Below are positions 6,163-14,265 of a DNA stretch of 21,213 nucleotides, piece after piece. The stretch covers positions 1 through 21,213 of the forward strand of contig DCWO01000152.1 of the NCBI GenBank assembly GCA_002328865.1, in the 5' to 3' direction. The notes under the pieces were generated by a model, which worked only from the letters and a program-made list of their open reading frames with translations, did no database searches and was not told where the DNA came from. This stretch comes from Dehalococcoidia bacterium UBA2160 (GTDB lineage Bacteria > Chloroflexota > Dehalococcoidia > Lucifugimonadales > UBA1123). How positions within the stretch are numbered: the first letter of the stretch is position 1; each line of letters starts with the position of its first letter. The translations under genes were made by a program, and so were the position numbers.

Positions 6163-8023
6163 GCATGCGGCCGGTCCCATACAGGTTCCCTCAGGCGCTC
6201 GGACCATCGCTCTTGCAGGCAACCCGAACACTGGCAAATCCGTGGTCTTCAACCATCTCTCTGGCCTCTACGCGGAGGTCTCCAACTTCCCGGGAACAAC
6301 CGTCGAGGTCCAACAGGGCCGGTTCGGCCGGGATGTGATCCTCGACACGCCTGGAATCTACGGCGTCTCGTCTTTCACCGATGACGAGAAGGTGGCTCGT
6401 GGACTGCTTCTGGACGCCGATGCCGTGGTCTGCGTCGTCGATGCCGCGCACCTGAGCCGAGACCTCTTCCTCACTCTGCAACTCATCGACATGGGCGTAT
6501 CCATGATCGTTGCGCTCAACATGATGGACGAGGCGCAAGCAGACGGGATCGACATCGATGTGGACGCCTTGTCTGCGCTCTTGGGAGTCCCGGTGTTTCC
6601 GACCGTTGCAACCAGGGCGATAGGGATTGATGACTTGCGCCACGGGATAAGCCAAGCTCAAACAGGTCCGTGTCACTCTGAGTTGGTGGCGCTTCTGCCA
6701 GACGCGGACGAAAGCCTTTCGCGGCCGGAGAGGCTTCTCCTTGCGGAGGGAGATGCTGTCACGGCCGAAGCGCACGGACTCGAGCCCGGGCAGCTTCAGG
6801 AAACAATCTACACCTGGCGCCGCCGCCGGGTGAACGAGATAGCCTCCAGCGTCGTCAGTCGCACGGACAAGGGCGTTTCCAGGCGCGGCAGGCTGGGTTA
6901 CTGGATAATGAACCCTCTCACCGGCATCCCCCTGCTGGCCGTGATGTTGATCGCCACCTACGTCGTCCTCGGCGAGGGCGTGGCGATCCGCGTCGTGGGG
7001 TTCACGGAGGAGACTCTGGGCCAGGGCATGTGGGAGCCGTGGATACGCGGCCTGGTCCACCGGGTCGTCGACGAGGGCTCCGCTCTCGAGACGGTGCTCA
7101 CCGGGGAATTCGGCGTGTTGACGATGACGGTCACGTATATGCTGGGAGTCATTCTCCCGCTTGTGATCGGTTTCTACCTGCTGATGGCGGTCCTGGAAGA
7201 CTCTGGATACCTGCCCCGGATCGCAGTCATGGCCGACAGCCTTTTCCAGCGGGTGGGACTGAACGGCCGGGCCGTCATTCCGATGATTCTGGGCTTTGGT
7301 TGCGTCACGATGGCGACCATAAGCGTGCGCGTTCTGGGCTCCAAGCGGGAGCGCGCCATTGCCACTTACCTCATGGCGCTCTCGGTCCCTTGCTCGGCGC
7401 AGATTGCCGTGATTCTGGGAATCCTCGCCGCCATGGGCGGGGGATGGTATACGGTGGCGTATGCGGGCACAATCTTCACCGTATTCGTCATCGTCGGGAC
7501 GCTGTTGGGCCGGTTCGCCCCTGGCGAGTCCACAGGCCTGCTTTTGGACGTCCCTCCGGTAAGGTTGCCACGGCTTGACAACGTGATTCGCAAAACGCTC
7601 AACAAGTCGTTCATGTTCATCAAAGAGGTGACCGTATTCTTCGCTCTGGGGGCGCTGCTGCTGGCGATAATGCAGGTCACCGGTCTGTTGCAGGGCGTAC
7701 AGGGCGCGTTGACGCCCCTCACCGAGCGATGGCTCAGATTGCCGGCGGAAACCGCGACGGCTTTCGTGATGGGGTTTGTGAGAAGGGATTTCGGCGCGGC
7801 TGGCCTCTATCAGGGCGAAGACCTCAACATCGTGCTGACCCCAATGCAGTCCCTAGTCGCCCTGATCGGTCTCACCCTGTTTGTTCCCTGCATCGCCTCG
7901 GTAATGATAATCCTCAAAGAGCGGGGTGCCAGATACGCGGTCGCCGCCTGGGTCGGGACGTTGGTCACGGCGTTCCTGGTGGCAGGCATCGTGGCGCGGT
8001 TGGGCGCGGTGGTGATGTCGTGA
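6155..8023 (+). CDS. feoB: FeoB ferrous iron transporter, GTPase-coupled
   Basis: 622 residues: an N-terminal cytosolic G domain and a multi-helix membrane domain importing ferrous iron. G motifs are clear: G1 GNPNTGKS (22-29), G2 GTT (47-49), G3 DTPG (64-67), G4 NMMD (122-125). The membrane part (about 240-622) has two gate regions: 'PMILGFGCVTMATISVRVL' around C383 and 'GFVRRDFGAAGLY' later. The classical GCNVPAI gate signature is replaced by GCVTMAT with 'VPCSAQ' after it, as in a FeoB subgroup I recall from anaerobic lineages. It is shorter than E. coli FeoB (773), mainly at the C-terminus. AGGTGA at 6140-6145 is the ribosome site. It overlaps feoA by 8 nt and the Cys-rich gene by 4 nt. 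Confidence 0.95.
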   Translation: MHRHAAGPIQVPSGARTIALAGNPNTGKSVVFNHLSGLYAEVSNFPGTTVEVQQGRFGRDVILDTPGIYGVSSFTDDEKVARGLLLDADAVVCVVDAAHLSRDLFLTLQLIDMGVSMIVALNMMDEAQADGIDIDVDALSALLGVPVFPTVATRAIGIDDLRHGISQAQTGPCHSELVALLPDADESLSRPERLLLAEGDAVTAEAHGLEPGQLQETIYTWRRRRVNEIASSVVSRTDKGVSRRGRLGYWIMNPLTGIPLLAVMLIATYVVLGEGVAIRVVGFTEETLGQGMWEPWIRGLVHRVVDEGSALETVLTGEFGVLTMTVTYMLGVILPLVIGFYLLMAVLEDSGYLPRIAVMADSLFQRVGLNGRAVIPMILGFGCVTMATISVRVLGSKRERAIATYLMALSVPCSAQIAVILGILAAMGGGWYTVAYAGTIFTVFVIVGTLLGRFAPGESTGLLLDVPPVRLPRLDNVIRKTLNKSFMFIKEVTVFFALGALLLAIMQVTGLLQGVQGALTPLTERWLRLPAETATAFVMGFVRRDFGAAGLYQGEDLNIVLTPMQSLVALIGLTLFVPCIASVMIILKERGARYAVAAWVGTLVTAFLVAGIVARLGAVVMS

Positions 8024-8253
8024 TATGCCCCGCGTGCCGGTTGACCACGAACGAGCCAAGATGCCCTCGCTGCCATACACTGCTCCTCGCCGGATGCACA
8101 GGAAGCTGCTCTGCGTGTGGCTTTTGTTTCCTGGGCAAAGGGTTGCAAAGCACCGCCAGTCCCCCTACGCTTGGCTTGACCCTGGGAAGGCGTCTGATGT
8201 GCGTTCTGGGGCGAGCAACCCGCAGCCCGCGGGCGCCGACACCCCGTTCGTAG
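8020..8253 (+). CDS. Small Cys-rich protein coupled to feoB
   Basis: This 77-residue frame begins at a GTG overlapping the feoB stop (GTGA, 8020-8023), a hallmark of coupling. It carries two halves: a zinc-ribbon pattern C3-x2-C6 ... C15-x2-C18 ('CPAC', 'CPRC'), then a dense cluster C26-x3-C30-x2-C33-x2-C36 ('CTGSCSACGFC'). Eight cysteines in 34 residues and the position behind feoB suggest iron binding, a metal-sensing switch, or FeoC-like control of FeoB. The sequence after residue 41 is low in recognisable structure and could be poorly conserved. The overlapping frame starting at ATG 8025 is the extension of the CocE frame and has no such pattern. The specific role is unknown. Confidence 0.65.
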   Translation: MICPACRLTTNEPRCPRCHTLLLAGCTGSCSACGFCFLGKGLQSTASPPTLGLTLGRRLMCVLGRATRSPRAPTPRS

Positions 8254-8333
8254 CCGGAACCGAGCAACAAAGACCCGCCGCTCTTGCGTTTGCCTGTTCC
8301 GGGGACTGCGAAAACCCAGCGAGGAGGCAAACC

Positions 8334-10097
8334 TTGACCGAGCGCAATCAACCCACGTACAAGATCATCCACGAGAAGAACGTCCCGATGACGACCCGCG
8401 ACGGCGTGACGCTCATGGCCGACGTCGTCCGACCTGACGCGCCTGGGCGGTATCCGGTGCTTCTGAGCCGTACGCCGTACGGCAAGGACGGGGCGATGCA
8501 GAACAGCGAGGGCTCGGCCTTCTACTTTGCTCGGCGAGGCTATGTCACGGTCCTGCAAGACTGCCGAGGACGGTTCGAGTCCGAGGGCGAGTACTACCCG
8601 ATGGTCAACGACGTCGCCGACGGATACGACGCCGTCGAGTGGGCGGCCAGGCTGCCTTGGAGCAACGGCCGCGTCGGGACGATGGGCCAGTCGTACATGG
8701 GCGCGAGCCAGTACATGATCGCCTGCAACGACCCGACGCCTCCGCATCTGCAAGCCATGGTCCCAGTGTCGGCAGCCGCTGACTACCATCAGGGTTGGGT
8801 CTACCGAACCGGAGGCGCCATGCTCTGGGGCTGGGCGGTCCCCTACGCCATTCTCAAAGGCCGGAACACGCTGAGCCGCATCGGCCGCGAGGACTTGCTG
8901 TCGGTAATGGACGCGTACGGCGTGCCGGGGACGAACTTCGGGATCCCTTTGAGCGACGAGTGGTATAGACCCCTGCCGATATCGGATTGGGCCGGTTTGC
9001 TGAAGGAGACCGCCCCGTACTTCGCCGACTACATCGCCAACGCAGACGACGGCGAGTACTGGCAGCCCATCAACGTCCTGGCACATCTTCCGAGCATCAG
9101 CGTTCCGATGCTGCACGTGAGCTCTTGGTACGACGTCTTCCTTGAAGGCGCGTTGGACGCATTCCAGGGCATCCGAACCTCCAGCCGATCCACCAGCGCT
9201 CGCAACGGCCAGCGGATGATCATCGGCCCCTGGGGACACTTGTTTCCGTTCGTAAAGCCGACCTCTCGGGGCACGGGCGACATAGATTTCGGCGCCGAAG
9301 CGATGATCGAACTCCACAAGGCTCAGCTCATCTGGTTCGACTACTGGCTCAAGGACATCGACGATCCGCTCATGGAGGACCCGCCCGTGAAGGTCTTCAC
9401 CATGGGCGAAAACCGATGGCGTTCGTTCGACGACTGGCCGCCGCCCAACGCCCACTATGTCCGCTACTACATGCACAGCAACGGGTCTGCCGGCACATCT
9501 CAGGCGGACGGCTCGCTGTCCACCATCCCACCCGGCGACGAGCCGCACGACGAGTACACGTACGATCCCAATGATCCCGTACCGTCCCTGGGCGGAAACA
9601 ACCTGACCATTCCGTTCGGAGTGCAGGACCAGCGCTCGGTCGAAGACCGTCAGGATGTCCTCGTATTCACGTCCGACAAGCTGGACCGGCCGCTGGACGT
9701 CACAGGACCGATATCGGTCCACTTGTGGGCGGCGTCCTCGGCGCCGGACACCGACTTCACGGCCAAGCTCGTCGACGTCCATCCCGACGGTTACGCCCGA
9801 AATCTGCAAGACGGGATCATCCGCGCGCGCTACCGGGACTCCGCCAGCGATCCAACTCCCATTGAGCCGGGCAGAGTCTACGAGTACGTCATTGACCTCT
9901 GGGCGACCAGCAACGTGTTCGACGCGGGACATCGCATACGCGTCGAGATCAGCTCCAGCAACTTCCCGCGGTTCGATCGCAACCAGAACACCGGTTCCCC
10001 GTTCGGCGCAGACGCCATCCTGAAGACCGCCAGGCAGACGATCCACCACTCTGCGGAGCAACCGTCGCACATCGTACTTCCGATCATCCCGCGTTGA
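8334..10097 (+). CDS. CocE/NonD family alpha/beta hydrolase (X-Pro dipeptidyl-peptidase-like)
   Basis: 587 residues with an alpha/beta hydrolase domain and a C-terminal jelly-roll (about 430-587), the layout of cocaine esterase, glutaryl-7-ACA acylase and PepX-type enzymes, which cleave esters or amides. The opening 'VPMTTRDGVTLMADVVRP' and 'YPVLLSRTPYGK' is typical. The nucleophile is S120 in GQSYMG; the acid is D267 in 'SSWYDVF'; the base is H302 in 'GPWGH'. The frame is open back to 8025, but TTG 8334 has GAGGAGG at 8321-8327 with 6-nt spacing and begins just before the domain. No signal peptide is seen, so it is probably cytosolic. It follows the iron operon after 80 nt without a clear link. 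The true substrate is unknown. Confidence 0.9.
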   Translation: MTERNQPTYKIIHEKNVPMTTRDGVTLMADVVRPDAPGRYPVLLSRTPYGKDGAMQNSEGSAFYFARRGYVTVLQDCRGRFESEGEYYPMVNDVADGYDAVEWAARLPWSNGRVGTMGQSYMGASQYMIACNDPTPPHLQAMVPVSAAADYHQGWVYRTGGAMLWGWAVPYAILKGRNTLSRIGREDLLSVMDAYGVPGTNFGIPLSDEWYRPLPISDWAGLLKETAPYFADYIANADDGEYWQPINVLAHLPSISVPMLHVSSWYDVFLEGALDAFQGIRTSSRSTSARNGQRMIIGPWGHLFPFVKPTSRGTGDIDFGAEAMIELHKAQLIWFDYWLKDIDDPLMEDPPVKVFTMGENRWRSFDDWPPPNAHYVRYYMHSNGSAGTSQADGSLSTIPPGDEPHDEYTYDPNDPVPSLGGNNLTIPFGVQDQRSVEDRQDVLVFTSDKLDRPLDVTGPISVHLWAASSAPDTDFTAKLVDVHPDGYARNLQDGIIRARYRDSASDPTPIEPGRVYEYVIDLWATSNVFDAGHRIRVEISSSNFPRFDRNQNTGSPFGADAILKTARQTIHHSAEQPSHIVLPIIPR

Positions 10098-10163
10098 CGG
10101 GGATTGGGGAGAAGCCCGGCCTGATGGGCACGTCACCGTGTCACCGTCATGATGGCGGCGCTG

Positions 10164-10259
10164 GTGCTCTGGTCGTTCACGGTCAAGCCAATCACGCCAC
10201 CGGCTTACTGCCACGTCGAAGGCACCTGTGCTCTGGCCGTTCACGGCCAAGCCAATCAC
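10164..10259. repeat. Direct repeat of 32 bp, two copies, hairpin-forming
   Basis: GTGCTCTGG-y-CGTTCACGG-y-CAAGCCAATCAC occurs at 10164-10195 and 10228-10259, 64 bp apart. The only differences are the two y positions, T in the first copy and C in the second. These lie opposite each other in a small stem (GGyCG-TTCA-CGGyC), giving G-U pairs in copy one and G-C pairs in copy two. The repeats fill the spacer before moeA. Confidence 0.7.
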
Positions 10260-10374
10260 AACCTCTTCTTCGCGCAGTCAGTGCCCAACCGTGTAGAATC
10301 ACTTCCGAGGGCTCGCGAACATCGGGCCTTTGATCTCACGTTACGCAGACTGCAACAAACAGGGAGATGGACCC

Positions 10375-11679
10375 GTGGCAGAACACGGACACCCGCCCAG
10401 GCACCATTACGACGCTTCTATGCTCAGTGTCGAGGAGGCCCTTGAGCGCATCCTCGGCTACATGCACGTGTTGGAGGCCGAGGAGAAGCCGATTCTAGAC
10501 GCGATGGAGCAGGTTCTCGTCGACGACGTGGTCGCGGCGCGGGACATCCCGCCGCTCGACAACTCGGCCATGGACGGGTATGCGCTGCAGGCAGCCAGCG
10601 TCGAAGACGCCTCCGAAGATCATCCCGTTGTGTTGAAGGTGACCGGAGTAGTGGCCGCTGGCGAGTTGCCGGATGTTCGCGTGGGTCCGGGCGAGGCCGT
10701 CCGGATCATGACCGGCGCTCCGGTTCCGGAGGGCGCCGACACGGTTATCCCTTTCGAAGAAACTGACGAACTAGAGCGTCGCGACTCGGGATTGAATCTA
10801 TCCGAGATCGCCGTCAAGGTCGCGGTCGATATCGGCCGAGATGTCCGCCCTGCCGGTCAGGACGCACGCCGCGGTGAACGGGTCCTGGAGCGAGGGTCCA
10901 TCCTGCGCCCGTCCGAGGTCGGTGTGCTCGCGGCGTTGGGCCACAGCACCGTGAGCGTCGTCCGCAGGCCCGTGGTGGCGATTCTCTCAACGGGCGACGA
11001 GTTGCTCGAACCTGGCGATCCGTACGGTGTTGGAGGGATCTACGACAGCAACAGCTACAGCGTCGCGGCCCTCGTACGCCGCTATGGCGGGATTCCCAAT
11101 ATGTTGGGAATCGCACGAGACAACCTGGATTCGGTGAATGCAAAACTGCGCGAGGGACTTCAGTCTGATATACTCATAACCTCGGCGGGGGTGTCGAAGG
11201 GCGACTACGACATGGTCAAGGACGTTCTGACCCAACACGGCGAGATCGACTTCTGGTCCGTACGCATGAAACCAGCCAAGCCACTGGCGTTTGGCGTGCT
11301 CACCGCTCAAGATGGGCGTCAGGTGCCGCACCTGGGTCTCCCGGGCAATCCCGTCAGCGCCATGGTCGCTTTCGAGCAGTTTGGACGCGCCGCAATCTAC
11401 AAGATGCTTGGCAGGACCGGGTATCAAAAGCCCCGGGTCCAGGCAATACTGGACGAGCCAATTCACAATACGGACGGACGACGCGTCTTCGCAAGGGCAG
11501 TGGTCACCAAAGAAGACGGGATCTACCGGGCTCGTTTGACCGGCGCGCAGGGCTCGAATTTGTTGACCTCGATGGCGCGTGCCAACGGACTCGCCATCTG
11601 CCCGGAGGACTTGTCGCGCAAAGAGGCGGGAGAGGTCGTTGACGTACAAATGCTAGATTGGCCAGAGGAAGTGTTTTAA
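10375..11679 (+). CDS. moeA: Molybdopterin molybdotransferase MoeA
   Basis: 434 residues with MoeA N-terminal, MPT-binding and C-terminal domains; it inserts molybdate into adenylylated molybdopterin in the last step of molybdenum cofactor synthesis. Visible motifs (numbered from GTG 10375): 'PPLDNSAMDGYA' (about 60-70), 'RIMTGAPVPEGADTV' (about 110-124), 'STGDEL' (205-210), 'SAGVSKGDYD' (270-279), 'MKPAKPLAFG', and 'LPGNPVSAMVAFEQF'. The start is taken as GTG 10375 with GGAG at 10363-10366, 8 nt ahead; an upstream TTG (10330) and ATG 10420 are alternatives. The stop codon overlaps the start of the next gene (TAATG), so the two are coupled. It implies at least one molybdo-enzyme elsewhere in the genome. 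Confidence 0.95.
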   Translation: MAEHGHPPRHHYDASMLSVEEALERILGYMHVLEAEEKPILDAMEQVLVDDVVAARDIPPLDNSAMDGYALQAASVEDASEDHPVVLKVTGVVAAGELPDVRVGPGEAVRIMTGAPVPEGADTVIPFEETDELERRDSGLNLSEIAVKVAVDIGRDVRPAGQDARRGERVLERGSILRPSEVGVLAALGHSTVSVVRRPVVAILSTGDELLEPGDPYGVGGIYDSNSYSVAALVRRYGGIPNMLGIARDNLDSVNAKLREGLQSDILITSAGVSKGDYDMVKDVLTQHGEIDFWSVRMKPAKPLAFGVLTAQDGRQVPHLGLPGNPVSAMVAFEQFGRAAIYKMLGRTGYQKPRVQAILDEPIHNTDGRRVFARAVVTKEDGIYRARLTGAQGSNLLTSMARANGLAICPEDLSRKEAGEVVDVQMLDWPEEVF

Positions 11680-12263
11680 TGGTGGAAAACTCGCTAGCGG
11701 TCGAACAATCGAATAACGGCAATGGAGAGATCGAGGAGAAAGCCCGCCCCAAATACCTGATCGATCCCGAGCTGGCCGTCTCGGTGCGGCGCTCTCTGCC
11801 GATGCTGGTTTCCAGCAGGCGGTGCTATCTGTGTCAGCAAGCCGATGACGAACGATCGGAGAACGGAGACCCTGACGAGTTTATCGAACGAATCGCGGAC
11901 CATTGCTCACAGCAGCAAGACTACATGTTGCCCGACACCCCGCTCAAGGACGCTATTTTCCGCGTCATTCTGTCCCACAGGAACGAGCCCATGGATGCGG
12001 AAGAGATCAGCGCCGTGTTAACCGAGGCCTGGGCCATGACGCCATTCCCGAGAGTTACCACACCCGATGTAGTGCAGCGACTGCTGGACAACAGCCGAAG
12101 CTACTGCGTCGCCAGGCTGCCTGAACCCGAACCTGAGATCGAGTTGACGCCTGAACCGGAGCCCGAACCCGATCCGGCGCCTGTGGCCGCAGTCGAATCG
12201 GAATCGGTCCCAGACGATGTGCCGGAAGGGACCGAAGACAGCGATCAAGAAGACGAGGCCTAA
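11679..12263 (+). CDS. moeA-coupled protein: Cys pair, helical HTH-like region, acidic tail
   Basis: 194 residues, no family I can name with certainty; similar proteins seem widespread in Dehalococcoidia. 'RPKYLIDPELAVSVRRSLPML' (23-43) leads to a C49-x2-C52 pair ('RRCYLCQQ'); C76 and C143 may complete a metal or redox site. Residues 87-142 ('PLKDAIFRVILSHRNEP', 'AEEISAVLTEAW', 'VVQRLLDNSRSY') look like a winged-helix or HTH-like fold. Residues 147-194 are a Pro/Glu/Asp-rich acidic tail, probably disordered. ATG 11679 overlaps the moeA stop, with AGAGGA at 11664-11669 as ribosome site. A strong terminator follows, so moeA and this gene form a two-gene unit. Confidence 0.8.
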   Translation: MVENSLAVEQSNNGNGEIEEKARPKYLIDPELAVSVRRSLPMLVSSRRCYLCQQADDERSENGDPDEFIERIADHCSQQQDYMLPDTPLKDAIFRVILSHRNEPMDAEEISAVLTEAWAMTPFPRVTTPDVVQRLLDNSRSYCVARLPEPEPEIELTPEPEPEPDPAPVAAVESESVPDDVPEGTEDSDQEDEA

Positions 12264-12291
12264 CCAGACCACAAGTCGCCAATAAGATGGA

Positions 12292-12336
12292 AAATGCAAA
12301 GCCCCCGTTTCGAATCGAAACGGGGGCTTTGCATTT
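12292..12336. terminator. Strong rho-independent terminator, bidirectional
   Basis: A perfect inverted repeat with arms 12292-12313 and 12315-12336 around a single central base. The core is GCCCCCGTTTCG paired with CGAAACGGGGGC. The outer arms are A-rich on the left and T-rich on the right, so T-tracts follow the stem on either strand. It ends the moeA unit and probably also the minus-strand cluster beginning at 14252. Confidence 0.9.
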
Positions 12337-12508
12337 CGTTAGTCGTAGCGCGACCGCCTCGTAGCGCACTGCTGCCTACTCGATCTTGCCCAACGACATG
12401 CGCGTGCACCGACAATGGCGTACGTCAGTTCCTCGGTGCGGTCAGTTGACAGCTATGATGGCAAGAGGGATGCCCAAGTCTTGCGTGCGCAGGCTCATAC
12501 CCAACGAT

Positions 12509-12652
12509 CTAGGCGTCCTCATCCCTCGGCTTGCGTCGCTTGGGGATGACCTGAACGTCTTCGGTGGCGAATACGGTTGAGGAGACCACCTGCTTCTTGG
12601 CGTTCTTCTTGGGTTTTTTGGATTCTCGTTTCGCGGCATGTCCTCTTGGCAT
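12509..12652 (-). CDS. Small Lys/Arg-rich protein (47 aa)
   Basis: A 47-residue basic protein beginning MPRGHAAKRESKKPKKNAKK, then a hydrophobic/Thr stretch ('VVSSTVFATEDVQVI') and a basic end ('PKRRKPRDEDA'). The ATG at 12652 has an excellent GGAGG 6 nt upstream (about 12658-12664), and a -35/-10 pair lies at 12701-12729, so the gene is well supported despite its size. I recall proteins of this type in other Chloroflexota. The charge suggests nucleic acid or ribosome association, but no function can be assigned. It lies downstream of the SCO1664-family gene with its own promoter. Confidence 0.75.
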   Translation of the reverse strand: MPRGHAAKRESKKPKKNAKKQVVSSTVFATEDVQVIPKRRKPRDEDA

Positions 12653-12700
12653 TGCACACCTCCAAACGTGATCGTGTCAATTTTGATGCCTTATTACCAG

Positions 12701-12729
12701 AGTGTACGGCGCCTGCCACCGGCTGTAAA
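12701..12729 (-). promoter_or_regulatory. Sigma70-type promoter of the small basic protein
   Basis: On the minus strand TTTACA (12729-12724) and TACACT (12706-12701) have a 17-nt spacer. The expected start is near 12694, giving a leader of about 42 nt with GGAGG. Confidence 0.5.
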
Positions 12730-12851
12730 GCGCCTAAAGCGCCGCAAAGCGGCTCCGATGTCCGGCGTCACCCAGATCGCAGTCCGTTCGCTTCCAGCCG
12801 TCACATCCCTTGAAGATCGCTTCGGCGTCCCTCAATCGAGCCCGCATTCGC

Positions 12852-13637
12852 CTACACGAACGGCCAGGGCACGTTTTCGTATGGGTCAAGAGACGGCAAC
12901 TCCGGGTCGGAAAGCATCGATCTGATCCGCGCGGTGAGAGCTCGCTCCTCTCGTTGGTGGATCAGGTCCGCGAACACGAGCGCATCGGTGTCGGGCGCCT
13001 CGAGCCGCCCGAGCAGCGATTCGAGGTCTATGAGCGCATCTGACGGGATCGTTCGGCCCCAGTACTCCAGCATAACCGTCCTCACCTTGAACACGGTGTG
13101 GAACGTGAGGCCATGATCGATGCTCCAAAGCGTTCCATCCGAGCCTAGCAAACAGTGGCCCGCCTTGCGGTCCGCGTTGTTAACGAGCAGGTCGAACACC
13201 GCAAACCGCGTCAATTCGTCTTCGCGATCTGCCGCCATGTCGAAGTACGTAACCTCCGGGTCCGTCTCTACGTAGAGCTGCACCGAACCTACCCCGTACG
13301 GACCTTCGCGAACCAGGGTGAACGGCACGTTGGGCCAGCCGAGAATGCGACTCAACAGGAAAGTCGCATGCTCACGCTTGTATAGCGTCCCGTCGGGGAA
13401 GTCCCGAAGCGGCCGCTCGCCATCCCGTGGCTTGTAAATCGCCCGAAGATACTTGCCGGGTCCGGCGTCGATCCAAACCAGGAACGTGTAGTTGGTGCCC
13501 CAGGGCATGCGATGGCCCCCAATGATCTCGCCCGACCGGAGAAGCGCCGTCGCCTCGCTTTCGGGCAAGTCAATCGGGACCGCCCCATCCGGAGTCGGAA
13601 ACGCAATACGCCTGTCACGTGGTCTGCGGGAAGGCAA
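12852..13637 (-). CDS. SCO1664-family protein (PI3K/PI4K-like kinase fold)
   Basis: 261 residues of the SCO1664 type, distantly related to phosphatidylinositol 3-/4-kinases. K69 in 'AIYKPRDGE' is the likely ATP lysine. The catalytic loop is 'VNNADRKAGHCL' with D156, and the metal-binding Asp is D174 in 'WSIDHGLTFH'. The C-terminal 'PYENVPWPFV' is typical. The biochemical role is not known to me. In actinobacteria this gene is usually next to DUF3090 and a histidine-phosphatase-like gene; here DUF3090 is 90 nt upstream on the same strand but the phosphatase is missing. The start used is TTG 13637, with a weak ribosome site; the true start may be further inside, because homologous sequence begins around residue 30. 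Confidence 0.85.
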   Translation of the reverse strand: MPSRRPRDRRIAFPTPDGAVPIDLPESEATALLRSGEIIGGHRMPWGTNYTFLVWIDAGPGKYLRAIYKPRDGERPLRDFPDGTLYKREHATFLLSRILGWPNVPFTLVREGPYGVGSVQLYVETDPEVTYFDMAADREDELTRFAVFDLLVNNADRKAGHCLLGSDGTLWSIDHGLTFHTVFKVRTVMLEYWGRTIPSDALIDLESLLGRLEAPDTDALVFADLIHQREERALTARIRSMLSDPELPSLDPYENVPWPFV

Positions 13638-13727
13638 TAGGCACTCTCGGTGGGGACGACTACAGACCCGAGTTGCAGGTCCTGAAGGGATTATCTTCCA
13701 GTCGGAGCATGATTGCGCGGGCCGAGT

Positions 13728-14252
13728 TTACTGGTCCAGTGGTTCGAGTTGCGTGAGGTCGGCAGTTCCGTTGGTGCGCGCACATCGGTGCCCGGAAGGG
13801 TCCATCGGCCTGCCACAAAGCGGACAGTGAGGCCTGCCTGCCGCGCAGACACGCATCGCCTCTTCGGAGAATTCCTGGACCTGTTGCTCGCTGGCCCAAA
13901 CCCTGATGACGGCGACATCTTCATCTTCAGGGTCGTGAGCGTCTAGAATGAACAGACTTCTTTCACCGTCGTGCCCTAAAACCAGTTTCGTGGCTTTGAA
14001 GTCCAGATTCGTGAGTGGGTCGGCCTCACGGTCCGTTGGGAACGATCCCTCCGTGTCCCGGTCGTCGGGTAAGTTGGCGACAATCTGTTGAATGGCCAAC
14101 GCCAACTGGAAGAGCTGTTCCTTTTCGAGCCAGACCGAAGCCGAACTGCTTTCGCTGTTGACGACGACGCGGAACGTGCGCTTGCCAGGCTCCCCGACCG
14201 ACTCGGCCCGCAAGCTGGATATGCGTGTGAATTCGTTCTTAGCTTCTGCCAT
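13728..14252 (-). CDS. DUF3090 family protein
   Basis: 174 residues from ATG 14252. The body ('GEPGKRTFRVVVNSE', 'VWLEKEQLFQLALAIQQIV', 'FKATKLVLGHDGERSLFIL') and the C-terminal zinc-ribbon-like ending 'AAGRPHCPLCGRPMDPSGHRC' (C143, C146, H155, C157) match DUF3090. This family has no established function but travels with the SCO1664-type kinase-like protein. The frame is open to 14345, but homology starts at 'AEAKNEF'. No Shine-Dalgarno precedes ATG 14252, and the promoter at 14266-14294 would start transcripts only about 7 nt upstream, so translation may be nearly leaderless. The SCO1664-family gene follows after 90 nt and is likely co-transcribed. Confidence 0.87.
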   Translation of the reverse strand: MAEAKNEFTRISSLRAESVGEPGKRTFRVVVNSESSSASVWLEKEQLFQLALAIQQIVANLPDDRDTEGSFPTDREADPLTNLDFKATKLVLGHDGERSLFILDAHDPEDEDVAVIRVWASEQQVQEFSEEAMRVCAAGRPHCPLCGRPMDPSGHRCARTNGTADLTQLEPLDQ

Positions 14253-14265
14253 GGTAGTTCGGTAA

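Noticed and set aside
7965..10259. Very long minus-strand open frame (764 codons) opposite the CocE-type hydrolase
   Set aside because: It is antisense to a clearly homologous gene, has no recognisable domain, and long antisense frames are expected in high-GC genes with this codon phase.
10164..10259. Start of a CRISPR array
   Set aside because: Only two copies, the repeats are imperfect and contain a small hairpin, and there are no further units or cas genes.
12638..12925. Plus-strand 95-codon frame over the small basic gene and its promoter
   Set aside because: No ribosome site or homology; the minus strand has strong signals here.
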